From: CBDBJR01 sp965206445
Lineage (GTDB): Bacteria > Pseudomonadota > Gammaproteobacteria > Arenicellales > Poriferihabitantaceae
Length of the DNA: 64,000 bases
Assembly (NCBI GenBank): GCA_965206445.1
Contig: CBDBJR010000001.1
Span: forward strand, 1-64,000
Reading direction: 5' to 3'
Shown: positions 27,001 through 39,000 of the stretch, one piece after another
How the letters are laid out: each line of letters starts with the position of its first letter
How positions within the stretch are numbered: position 1 is the first letter of the stretch
Translations under genes and position numbers: made by a program
Notes under the pieces: model-generated
The model's input: the letters and a program-made list of their open reading frames with translations, nothing else
The model's database searches: none
Told to the model about the DNA's origin: nothing

Positions 27001-30000
27001 TCATCCTCGACCGCGACACTGGCGCTGTCGGCGGTGGTGTCCACCGTGTAGTCGGTGCCGGCGGTCACGGTCGCGGTGATGCTGCCGTTCTCCTCGTCAG
27101 TGCCGTCGTCGGTGGTGGGCACCGTCAGGGTGGCGGTGGTGGTGGTGGCGGCGATGGTGACCGACGTCGGCGCGACGCCGGCAATGAAGTCGCCCACCTG
27201 CGTCACCGTCACCAGGACGGTCAGGTCGCTCGCCGGAGCCGTGTCCGCCGTCAGCGTGAAGGTGGCCGCCGTGCCCTCGGTCACCGAGGAAGTCCCGGCG
27301 GCGATGGAGATGGCGGGCAGCGCCGCACGGGTGGCGGTGACCGTGTAGGTCAGCGTGGTGGTGGTGTCTTCGGCGGTGACGATAATGTCAATGTCCAGCG
27401 GCGTGTCGATCTCCAGGACAATATCGGCGCTGTCGCTGCCGCTGGTGACGCTGGCGCCGTTGACGGTAATCGTGGCTCTGGAGTCGGTGGCGGTCGGCGT
27501 CACGGTGACCGTGCCGACGCTGTCGTCAACCGCGACGGTATAGACCGTGGTGGTGGAGTCAAACGCCGGGTTCAGGATGCCGTCGGACACGCTCAGGCCG
27601 CTCAACGTGGCGTCGGTCGAGGCGTCGTCATCCTCGACCGCGACACTGGCGCTGTCGGCGGTGCCGTCCACCGTGTAGTCGGTGCCGGCGGTCACGGTCG
27701 CGGTGATGCTGCCGTTCTCCTCATCAGTGCCGTCGTCGGTGGTGGGCACCGTCAGGGTGGCGGTGGTGGTGGTGGCGGCGATGGTGACCGACGTCGGCGC
27801 GACGCCGGCAATGAAGTCGCCCGCCTGCGTCACCGTCACCAGGACGGTCAGGTCGCTCGCCGGAGCCGGGTCCGCCGTCAGCGTGAAGGTGGCCGCCGTG
27901 CCCTCGGTCACCGAGGAAGTCCCGGCGGCGATGGAGATGGCGGGCAGCGCCGCACGGGTGGCGGTGACCGTGTAGGTCAGCGTGGTGGTGGTGTCTTCGG
28001 CGGTGACGATAATGTCAATCTCCAGCGGCGTGTCGATCTCCAGGACAATATCGGCGCTTTCGCTGCCGCTGGTGACGCTGGCGCCGTTGACGGTAATCGT
28101 GGCTCCGGAGTCGGTGGCGGTCGGCGTCACGGTGACCGTGCCGACGCTGTTGGCGAGCGCGACGGTATAAGCCGTGGTGGTGGAGTCAAACGCCGGGTCC
28201 AGGATGCCGTCGGACACGCTCAGGCCGCTCAACGTGGCGTCGGTCGAGGCGTCGTCATCCTCGACCGCGACACTGGCGCTGTCGGCGGTGGTGTCCACCG
28301 TGTAGTCGGTGCCGGCGGTCACGGTCGCGGTGATGCTGCCGTTCTCCTCGTCAGTGCCGTCGTCGGTGGTGGGCACCGTCAGGGTGGCGGTGGTGGTGGT
28401 GGCGGCGATGGTGACCGACGTCGGCGCGACGCCGGCAATGAAGTCGCCCACCTGCGTCACCGTCACCAGGACGGTCAGGTCGCTCGCCGGAGCCGGGTCC
28501 GCCGTCAGCGTGAAGGTGGCCGCCGTGCCCTCGGTCACCGAGGAAGTCCCGGCGGCGATGGAGATGGCGGGCAGCGCCGCACGGGTGGCGGTGACCGTGT
28601 AGGTCAGCGTGGTGGTGGTGTCTTCGGCGGTGACGATAATGTCAATGTCCAGCGGCGTGTCGATCTCCAGAACAATATCGGCGCTTTCGCTGCCGCTGGT
28701 GACGCTGGCGCCGTTGACGGTAATCGTGGCTCTGGAGTCGGTGGCGGTCGGCGTCACGGTGACCGTGCCGACGCTGTTGGCGAGCGCGACGGTATAGGCC
28801 GTGGTGGTGGAGTCAAACGCCGGGTTCAGGATGCCGTCGGACACGCTCAGGCCGCTCAACGTGGCGTCGGTCGAGACGTCGTCATCCTCGACCGCGACAC
28901 TGGCGCTGTCGGCGGTGCCGTCCACCGTGTAGTCGGTGCCGGCGGTCACGGTCGCGGTGATGCTGCCGTTCGCCTCGTCAGTGCCGTCGTCGGTGGTGGG
29001 CACCGTCAGGGTGGCGGTGGTGGTGGTGGCGGCGATGGTGACCGACGTCGGCGCGACGCCGGCAATGAAGTCGCCCGCCTGCGTCACCGTCACCAGGACG
29101 GTCAGGTCGCTCGCCGGAGCCGTATCCGCCGTCAGCGTGAAGGTGGCCGCCGTGCCCTCGGTCACCGAGGAAGTCCCGGCGGCGATGGAGATGGCGGGCA
29201 GCGCCGTACGGGTGGCGGTGACCGTGTAGGTCAGCGTGGTGGTGGTGTCTTCGGCGGTGACGATAATGTCAATGTCCAGCGGCGTGTCGATCTCCAGGAC
29301 AATATCGGCGCTGTCGCTGCCGCTGGTGACGCTGGCGCCGTTGACGGTAATCGTGGCTCTGGAGTCGGTGGCGGTCGGCGTCACGGTGACCGTGCCGACG
29401 CTGTCGTCAACCGCGACGGTATAGACCGTGGTGGTGGAGTCAAACGCCGGGTTCAGGATGCCGTCGGACACGCTCAGGCCGCTCAACGTGGCGTCGGTCG
29501 AGACGTCGTCATCCTCGACCGCGACACTGGCGCTGTCGGCGGTGCCGTCCACCGTGTAGTCGGTGCCGGCGGTCACGGTCGCGGTGATGCTGCCGTTCTC
29601 CTCGTCAGTGCCGTCGTCGGTGGTGGGCACCGTCAGGGTGGCGGTGGTGGTGGTGGCGGCGATGGTGACCGACGTCGGCGCGACGCCGTCAATGAAGTCG
29701 CCCACCTGCGTCACCGTCACCAGGACGGTCAGGTCGCTCGCCGGAGCCGTATCCGCCGTCAGCGTGAAGGTGGCCGCCGTGCCCTCGGTCACCGAGGAAG
29801 TCCCGGCGGCGATGGAGATGGCGGGTAGCGCCGCACGGGTGGCGGTGACCGTGTAGGTCAGCGTGGTGGTGGTGTCTTCGGCGGTGACGATAATGTCAAT
29901 GTCCAGCGGCGTGTCGATCTCCAGGACAATATCGGCGCTTTCGCTGCCGCTGGTGACGCTGGCGCCGTTGACGGTAATCGTGGCTCCGGAGTCGGTGGCG

Positions 30001-33000
30001 GTCGGCGTCACGGTGACCGTGCCGACGCTGTTGGCGAGCGCGACGGTATAAGCCGTGGTGGTGGAGTCAAACGCCGGGTCCAGGATGCCGTCGGACACGC
30101 TCAGGCCGCTCAACGTGGCGTCGGTCGAGGCGTCGTCATCCTCGACCGCGACACTGGCGCTGTCGGCGGTGCCGTCCACCGTGTAGTCGGTGCCGGCGGT
30201 CACGGTCGCGGTGATGCTGCCGTTCTCCTCGTCAGTGCCGTCGTCGGTGGTGGGCACCGTCAGGGTGGCGGTGGTGGTGGTGGCGGCGATGGTGACCGAC
30301 GTCGGCGCGACGCCGGCAATGAAGTCGCCCGCCTGCGTCACCGTCACCAGGACGGTCAGGTCGCTCGCCGGAGCCGTGTCCGCCGTCAGCGTGAAGGTGG
30401 CCGCCGTGCCCTCGGTCACCGAGGAAGTCCCGGCGGCGATGGAGATGGCGGGCAGCGCCGCACGGGTGGCGGTGACCGTGTAGGTCAGCGTGGTGGTGGT
30501 GTCTTCGGCGGTGACGATAATGTCAATGTCCAGCGGCGTGTCGATCTCCAGGACAATATCGGCGCTTTCGCTGCCGCTGGTGACGCTGGCGCCGTTGACG
30601 GTAATCGTGGCTCCGGAGTCGGTGGCGGTCGGCGTCACGGTGACCGTGCCGACGCTGTTGGCGAGCGCGACGGTATAGGCCGTGGTGGTGGAGTCAAACG
30701 CCGGGTTCAGGATGCCGTCGGACACGCTCAGGCCGCTCAACGTGGCGTCGGTCGAGGCGTCGTCATCCTCGACCGCGACACTGGCGCTGTCGGCGGCGCC
30801 GTCCACCGTGTAGTCGGTGCCGGCGGTCACGGTCGCGGTGATGCTACCGTTCTCCTCGTCAGTGCCGTCGTCGGTGGTGGGCACCGTCAGGGTGGCGGTG
30901 GTGGTGGTGGCGGCGATGGTGACCGACGTCGGCGCGACGCCGGCAATGAAGTCGCCCACCTGCGTCACCGTCACCAGGACGGTCAGGTCGCTCGCCGGAG
31001 CCGTGTCCGCCGTCAGCGTGAAGGTGGCCGCCGTGCCCTCGGTCACCGAGGAAGTCCCGGCGGCGATGGAGATGGCGGGCAGCGCCGCACGGGTGGCGGT
31101 GACCGTGTAGGTCAGCGTGGTGGTGGTGTCTTCGGCGGTGACGATAATGTCAATGTCCAGCGGCGTGTCGATCTCCAGGACAATATCGGCGCTTTCGCTG
31201 CCGCTGGTGACGCTGGCGCCGTTGACGGTAATCGTGGCTCTGGAGTCGGTGGCGGTCGGCGTCACGGTGACCGTGCCGACGCTGTTGGCGAGCGCGACGG
31301 TATAAGCCGTGGTGGTGGAGTCAAACGCCGGGTTCAGGATGCCGTCGGACACGCTCAGGCCGCTCAACGTGGCGTCGGTCGAGGCGTCGTCATCCTCGAC
31401 CGCGACACTGGCGCTGTCGGCGGTGCCGTCCACCGTGTAGTCGGTGCCGGCGGTCACGGTCGCGGTGATGCTGCCGTTCTCCTCATCAGTGCCGTCGTCG
31501 GTGGTGGGCACCGTCAGGGTGGCGGTGGTGGTGGTGGCGGCGATGGTGACCGACGTCGGCGCGACGCCGGCAATGAAGTCGCCCGCCTGCGTCACCGTCA
31601 CCAGGACGGTCAGGTCGCTCGCCGGAGCCGTGTCCGCCGTCAGCGTGAAGGTGGCCGCCGTGCCCTCGGTCACCGAGGAAGTCCCGGCGGCGATGGAGAT
31701 GGCGGGCAGCGCCGCACGGGTGGCGGTGACCGTGTAGGTCAGCGTGGTGGTGGTGTCTTCGGCGGTGACGATAATGTCAATGTCCAGCGGCGTGTCGATC
31801 TCCAGGACAATATCGGCGCTTTCGCTGCCGCTGGTGACGCTGGCGCCGTTGACGGTAATCGTGGCTCCGGAGTCGGTGGCGGTCGGCGTCACGGTGACCG
31901 TGCCGACGCTGTTGGCGAGCGCGACGGTATAAGCCGTGGTGGTGGAGTCAAACGCCGGGTCCAGGATGCCGTCGGACACGCTCAGGCCGCTCAACGTGGC
32001 GTCGGTCGAGGCGTCGTCATCCTCGACCGCGACACTGGCGCTGTCGGCGGTGGTGTCCACCGTGTAGTCGGTGCCGGCGGTCACGGTCGCGGTGATGCTG
32101 CCGTTCTCCTCGTCAGTGCCGTCGTCGGTGGTGGGCACCGTCAGGGTGGCGGTGGTGGTGGTGGCGGCGATGGTGACCGACGTCGGCGCGACGCCGGCAA
32201 TGAAGTCGCCCGCCTGCGTCACCGTCACCAGGACGGTCAGGTCGCTCGCCGGAGCCGTGTCCGCCGTCAGCGTGAAGGTGGCCGCCGTGCCCTCGGTCAC
32301 CGAGGAAGTCCCGGCGGCGATGGAGATGGCGGGCAGCGCCGTACGGGTGGCGGTGACCGTGTAGGTCAGCGTGGTGGTGGTGTCTTCGGCGGTGACGATA
32401 ATGTCAATGTCCAGCGGCGTGTCGATCTCCAGGACAATATCGGCGCTTTCGCTGCCGCTGGTGACGCTGGCGCCGTTGACGGTAATCGTGGCTCTGGAGT
32501 CGGTGGCGGTCGGCGTCACGGTGACCGTGCCGACGCTGTCGTCAACCGCGACGGTATAGACCGTGGTGGTGGAGTCAAACGCCGGGTTCAGGATGCCGTC
32601 GGACACGCTCAGGCCGCTCAACGTGGCGTCGGTCGAGGCGTCGTCATCCTCGACCGCGACACTGGCGCTGTCGGCGGTGCCGTCCACCGTGTAGTCGGTG
32701 CCGGCGGTCACGGTCGCGGTGATGCTGCCGTTCTCCTCATCAGTGCCGTCGTCGGTGGTGGGCACCGTCAGGGTGGCGGTGGTGGTGGTGGCGGCGATGG
32801 TGACCGACGTCGGCGCGACGCCGGCAATGAAGTCGCCCGCCTGCGTCACCGTCACCAGGACGGTCAGGTCGCTCGCCGGAGCCGGGTCCGCCGTCAGCGT
32901 GAAGGTGGCCGCCGTGCCCTCGGTCACCGAGGAAGTCCCGGCGGCGATGGAGATGGCGGGCAGCGCCGCACGGGTGGCGGTGACCGTGTAGGTCAGCGTG

Positions 33001-36000
33001 GTGGTGGTGTCTTCGGCGGTGACGATAATGTCAATCTCCAGCGGCGTGTCGATCTCCAGGACAATATCGGCGCTTTCGCTGCCGCTGGTGACGCTGGCGC
33101 CGTTGACGGTAATCGTGGCTCCGGAGTCGGTGGCGGTCGGCGTCACGGTGACCGTGCCGACGCTGTTGGCGAGCGCGACGGTATAGGCCGTGGTGGTGGA
33201 GTCAAACGCCGGGTCCAGGATGCCGTCGGACACGCTCAGGCCGCTCAACGTGGCGTCGGTCGAGGCGTCGTCATCCTCGACCGCGACACTGGCGCTGTCG
33301 GCGGTGCCGTCCACCGTGTAGTCGGTGCCGGCGGTCACGGTCGCGGTGATGCTGCCGTTCTCCTCGTCAGTGCCGTCGTCGGTGGTGGGCACCGTCAGGG
33401 TGGCGGTGGTGGTGGTGGCGGCGATGGTGACCGACGTCGGCGCGACGCCGGCAATGAAGTCGCCCACCTGCGTCACCGTCACCAGGACGGTCAGGTCGCT
33501 CGCCGGAGCCGGGTCCGCCGTCAGCGTGAAGGTGGCCGCCGTGCCCTCGGTCACCGAGGAAGTCCCGGCGGCGATGGAGATGGCGGGCAGCGCCGCACGG
33601 GTGGCGGTGACCGTGTAGGTCAGCGTGGTGGTGGTGTCTTCGGCGGTGACGATAATGTCAATGTCCAGCGGCGTGTCGATCTCCAGAACAATATCGGCGC
33701 TTTCGCTGCCGCTGGTGACGCTGGCGCCGTTGACGGTAATCGTGGCTCTGGAGTCGGTGGCGGTCGGCGTCACGGTGACCGTGCCGACGCTGTTGGCGAG
33801 CGCGACGGTATAGGCCGTGGTGGTGGAGTCAAACGCCGGGTTCAGGATGCCGTCGGACACGCTCAGGCCGCTCAACGTGGCGTCGGTCGAGGCGTCGTCA
33901 TCCTCGACCGCGACACTGGCGCTGTCGGCGGTGCCGTCCACCGTGTAGTCGGTGCCGGCGGTCACGGTCGCGGTGATGCTGCCGTTCTCCTCGTCAGTGC
34001 CGTCGTCGGTGGTGGGCACCGTCAGGGTGGCGGTGGTGGTGGTGGCGGCGATGGTGACCGACGTCGGCGCGACGCCGTCAATGAAGTCGCCCGTCTGCGT
34101 CACCGTCACCAGGACGGTCAGGTCGCTCGCCGGAGCCGTATCCGCCGTCAGCGTGAAGGTGGCCGCCGTGCCCTCGGTCACCGAGGAAGTCCCGGCGGCG
34201 ATGGAGATGGCGGGCAGCGCCGTACGGGTGGCGGTGACCGTGTAGGTCAGCGTGGTGGTGGTGTCTTCGGCGGTGACGATAATGTCAATCTCCAGCGGCG
34301 TGTCGATCTCCAGGACAATATCGGCGCTGTCGCTGCCGCTGGTGACGCTGGCGCCGTTGACGGTAATCGTGGCTCTGGAGTCGGTGGCGGTCGGCGTCAC
34401 GGTGACCGTGCCGACGCTGTCGTCAACCGCGACGGTATAGACCGTGGTGGTGGAGTCAAACGCCGGGTTCAGGATGCCGTCGGACACGCTCAGGCCGCTC
34501 AACGTGGCGTCGGTCGAGACGTCGTCATCCTCGACCGCGACACTGGCGCTGTCGGCGGTGCCGTCCACCGTGTAGTCGGTGCCGGCGGTCACGGTCGCGG
34601 TGATGCTGCCGTTCTCCTCATCAGTGCCGTCGTCGGTGGTGGGCACCGTCAGGGTGGCGGTGGTGGTGGTGGCGGCGATGGTGACCGACGTCGGCGCGAC
34701 GCCGTCAATGAAGTCGCCCACCTGCGTCACCGTCACCAGGACGGTCAGGTCGCTCGCCGGAGCCGGGTCCGCCGTCAGCGTGAAGGTGGCCGCCGTGCCC
34801 TCGGTCACCGAGGAAGTCCCGGCGGCGATGGAGATGGCGGGTAGCGCCGCACGGGTGGCGGTGACCGTGTAGGTCAGCGTGGTGGTGGTGTCTTCGGCGG
34901 TGACGATAATGTCAATGTCCAGCGGCGTGTCGATCTCCAGGACAATATCGGCGCTTTCGCTGCCGCTGGTGACGCTGGCGCCGTTGACGGTAATCGTGGC
35001 TCCGGAGTCGGTGGCGGTCGGCGTCACGGTGACCGTGCCGACGCTGTTGGCGAGCGCGACGGTATAGGCCGTGGTGGTGGAGTCAAACGCCGGGTCCAGG
35101 ATGCCGTCGGACACGCTCAGGCCGCTCAACGTGGCGTCGGTCGAGGCGTCGTCATCCTCGACCGCGACACTGGCGCTGTCGGCGGTGCCGTCCACCGTGT
35201 AGTCGGTGCCGGCGGTCACGGTCGCGGTGATGCTGCCGTTCTCCTCGTCAGTGCCGTCGTCGGTGGTGGGCACCGTCAGGGTGGCGGTGGTGGTGGTGGC
35301 GGCGATGGTGACCGACGTCGGCGCGACGCCGGCAATGAAGTCGCCCGCCTGCGTCACCGTCACCAGGACGGTCAGGTCGCTCGCCGGAGCCGTGTCCGCC
35401 GTCAGCGTGAAGGTGGCCGCCGTGCCCTCGGTCACCGAGGAAGTCCCGGCGGCGATGGAGATGGCGGGCAGCGCCGCACGGGTGGCGGTGACCGTGTAGG
35501 TCAGCGTGGTGGTGGTGTCTTCGGCGGTGACGATAATGTCAATGTCCAGCGGCGTGTCGATCTCCAGGACAATATCGGCGCTTTCGCTGCCGCTGGTGAC
35601 GCTGGCGCCGTTGACGGTAATCGTGGCTCCGGAGTCGGTGGCGGTCGGCGTCACGGTGACCGTGCCGACGCTGTTGGCGAGCGCGACGGTATAAGCCGTG
35701 GTGGTGGAGTCAAACGCCGGGTTCAGGATGCCGTCGGACACGCTCAGGCCGCTCAACGTGGCGTCGGTCGAGGCGTCGTCATCCTCGACCGCGACACTGG
35801 CGCTGTCGGCGGTGCCGTCCACCGTGTAGTCGGTGCCGGCGGTCACGGTCGCGGTGATGCTGCCGTTCTCCTCGTCAGTGCCGTCGTCGGTGGTGGGCAC
35901 CGTCAGGGTGGCGGTGGTGGTGGTGGCGGCGATGGTGACCGACGTCGGCGCGACGCCGGCAATGAAGTCGCCCGCCTGCGTCACCGTCACCAGGACGGTC

Positions 36001-39000
36001 AGGTCGCTCGCCGGAGCCGTGTCCGCCGTCAGCGTGAAGGTGGCCGCCGTGCCCTCGGTCACCGAGGAAGTCCCGGCGGCGATGGAGATGGCGGGCAGCG
36101 CCGCACGGGTGGCGGTGACCGTGTAGGTCAGCGTGGTGGTGGTGTCTTCGGCGGTGACGATAATGTCAATGTCCAGCGGCGTGTCGATCTCCAGGACAAT
36201 ATCGGCGCTTTCGCTGCCGCTGGTGACGCTGGCGCCGTTGACGGTAATCGTGGCTCCGGAGTCGGTGGCGGTCGGCGTCACGGTGACCGTGCCGACGCTG
36301 TTGGCGAGCGCGACGGTATAGGCCGTGGTGGTGGAGTCAAACGCCGGGTCCAGGGTGCCGTCGGACACGCTCAGGCCGCTCAACGTGGCGTCGGTCGAGG
36401 CGTCGTCATCCTCGACCGCGACACTGGCGCTGTCGGCGGTGCCGTCCACCGTGTAGTCGGTGCCGGCGGTCACGGTCGCGGTGATGCTGCCGTTCTCCTC
36501 GTCAGTGCCGTCGTCGGTGGTGGGCACCGTCAGGGTGGCGGTGGTGGTGGTGGCGGCGATGGTGACCGACGTCGGCGCGACGCCGGCAATGAAGTCGCCC
36601 ACCTGCGTCACCGTCACCAGGACGGTCAGGTCGCTCGCCGGAGCCGTGTCCGCCGTCAGCGTGAAGGTGGCCGCCGTGCCCTCGGTCACCGAGGAAGTCC
36701 CGGCGGCGATGGAGATGGCGGGCAGCGCCGCACGGGTGGCGGTGACCGTGTAGGTCAGCGTGGTGGTGGTGTCTTCGGCGGTGACGATAATGTCAATGTC
36801 CAGCGGCGTGTCGATCTCCAGGACAATATCGGCGCTTTCGCTGCCGCTGGTGACGCTGGCGCCGTTGACGGTAATCGTGGCTCTGGAGTCGGTGGCGGTC
36901 GGCGTCACGGTGACCGTGCCGACGCTGTTGGCGAGCGCGACGGTATAAGCCGTGGTGGTGGAGTCAAACGCCGGGTTCAGGATGCCGTCGGACACGCTCA
37001 GGCCGCTCAACGTGGCGTCGGTCGAGGCGTCGTCATCCTCGACCGCGACACTGGCGCTGTCGGCGGTGCCGTCCACCGTGTAGTCGGTGCCGGCGGTCAC
37101 GGTCGCGGTGATGCTGCCGTTCTCCTCGTCAGTGCCGTCGTCGGTGGTGGGCACCGTCAGGGTGGCGGTGGTGGTGGTGGCGGCGATGGTGACCGACGTC
37201 GGCGCGACGCCGGCAATGAAGTCGCCCGCCTGCGTCACCGTCACCAGGACGGTCAGGTCGCTCGCCGGAGCCGTGTCCGCCGTCAGCGTGAAGGTGGCCG
37301 CCGTGCCCTCGGTCACCGAGGAAGTCCCGGCGGCGATGGAGATGGCGGGCAGCGCCGCACGGGTGGCGGTGACCGTGTAGGTCAGCGTGGTGGTGGTGTC
37401 TTCGGCGGTGACGATAATGTCAATGTCCAGCGGCGTGTCGATCTCCAGGACAATATCGGCGCTTTCGCTGCCGCTGGTGACGCTGGCGCCGTTGACGGTA
37501 ATCGTGGCTCTGGAGTCGGTGGCGGTCGGCGTCACGGTGACCGTGCCGACGCTGTCGTCAACCGCGACGGTATAGACCGTGGTGGTGGAGTCAAACGCCG
37601 GGTTCAGGATGCCGTCGGACACGCTCAGGCCGCTCAACGTGGCGTCGGTCGAGGCGTCGTCATCCTCGACCGCGACACTGGCGCTGTCGGCGGTGCCGTC
37701 CACCGTGTAGTCGGTGCCGGCGGTCACGGTCGCGGTGATGCTGCCGTTCGCCTCGTCAGTGCCGTCGTCGGTGGTGGGCACCGTCAGGGTGGCGGTGGTG
37801 GTGGTGGCGGCGATGGTGACCGACGTCGGCGCGACGCCGGCAATGAAGTCGCCCACCTGCGTCACCGTCACCAGGACGGTCAGGTCGCTCGCCGGAGCCG
37901 TGTCCGCCGTCAGCGTGAAGGTGGCCGCCGTGCCCTCGGTCACCGAGGAAGTCCCGGCGGCGATGGAGATGGCGGGCAGCGCCGCACGGGTGGCGGTGAC
38001 CGTGTAGGTCAGCGTGGTGGTGGTGTCTTCGGCGGTGACGATAATGTCAATGTCCAGCGGCGTGTCGATCTCCAGGACAATATCGGCGCTGTCGCTGCCG
38101 CTGGTGACGCTGGCGCCGTTGACGGTAATCGTGGCTCCGGAGTCGGTGGCGGTCGGCGTCACGGTGACCGTGCCGACGCTGTTGGCGAGCGCGACGGTAT
38201 AGGCCGTGGTGGTGGAGTCAAACGCCGGGTCCAGGATGCCGTCGGACACGCTCAGGCCGCTCAACGTGGCGTCGGTCGAGGCGTCGTCATCCTCGACCGC
38301 GACACTGGCGCTGTCGGCGGTGCCGTCCACCGTGTAGTCGGTGCCGGCGGTCACGGTCGCGGTGATGCTGCCGTTCTCCTCGTCAGTGCCGTCGTCGGTG
38401 GTGGGCACCGTCAGGGTGGCGGTGGTGGTGGTGGCGGCGATGGTGACCGACGTCGGCGCGACGCCGTCAATGAAGTCGCCCGCCTGCGTCACCGTCACCA
38501 GGACGGTCAGGTCGCTCGCCGGAGCCGTGTCCGCCGTCAGCGTGAAGGTGGCCGCCGTGCCCTCGGTCACCGAGGAAGTCCCGGCGGCGATGGAGATGGC
38601 GGGCAGCGCCGCACGGGTGGCGGTGACCGTGTAGGTCAGCGTGGTGGTGGTGTCTTCGGCGGTGACGATAATGTCAATGTCCAGCGGCGTGTCGATCTCC
38701 AGGACAATATCGGCGCTTTCGCTGCCGCTGGTGACGCTGGCGCCGTTGACGGTAATCGTGGCTCTGGAGTCGGTGGCGGTCGGCGTCACGGTGACCGTGC
38801 CGACGCTGTTGGCGAGCGCGACGGTATAGGCCGTGGTGGTGGAGTCAAACGCCGGGTCCAGGGTGCCGTCGGACACGCTCAGGCCGCTCAACGTGGCGTC
38901 GGTCGAGGCGTCGTCATCCTCGACCGCGACACTGGCGCTGTCGGCGGTGCCGTCCACCGTGTAGTCGGTGCCGGCGGTCACGGTCGCGGTGATGCTGCCG

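Larger units (their letters stand above)
1..29560 (-). repeat. Higher-order repeat of three units (1,881 bp), units 1-47
   Basis: Numbering units from the left (unit 1 Calx-beta at 30-347), the AVDDSV form occurs at units 2, 5, 8 and every third unit to 47, without exception. Units 1, 4, 7 ... 46 all have QVGDF and units 3, 6, 9 ... 45 all have QAGDF. The TRTALP variant joins AVDDSV in 15 of the 16 units (unit 44 is the exception). The phase is lost after unit 47 (about 29.56 kb). This shows amplification in blocks of three units. Confidence 0.9.
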
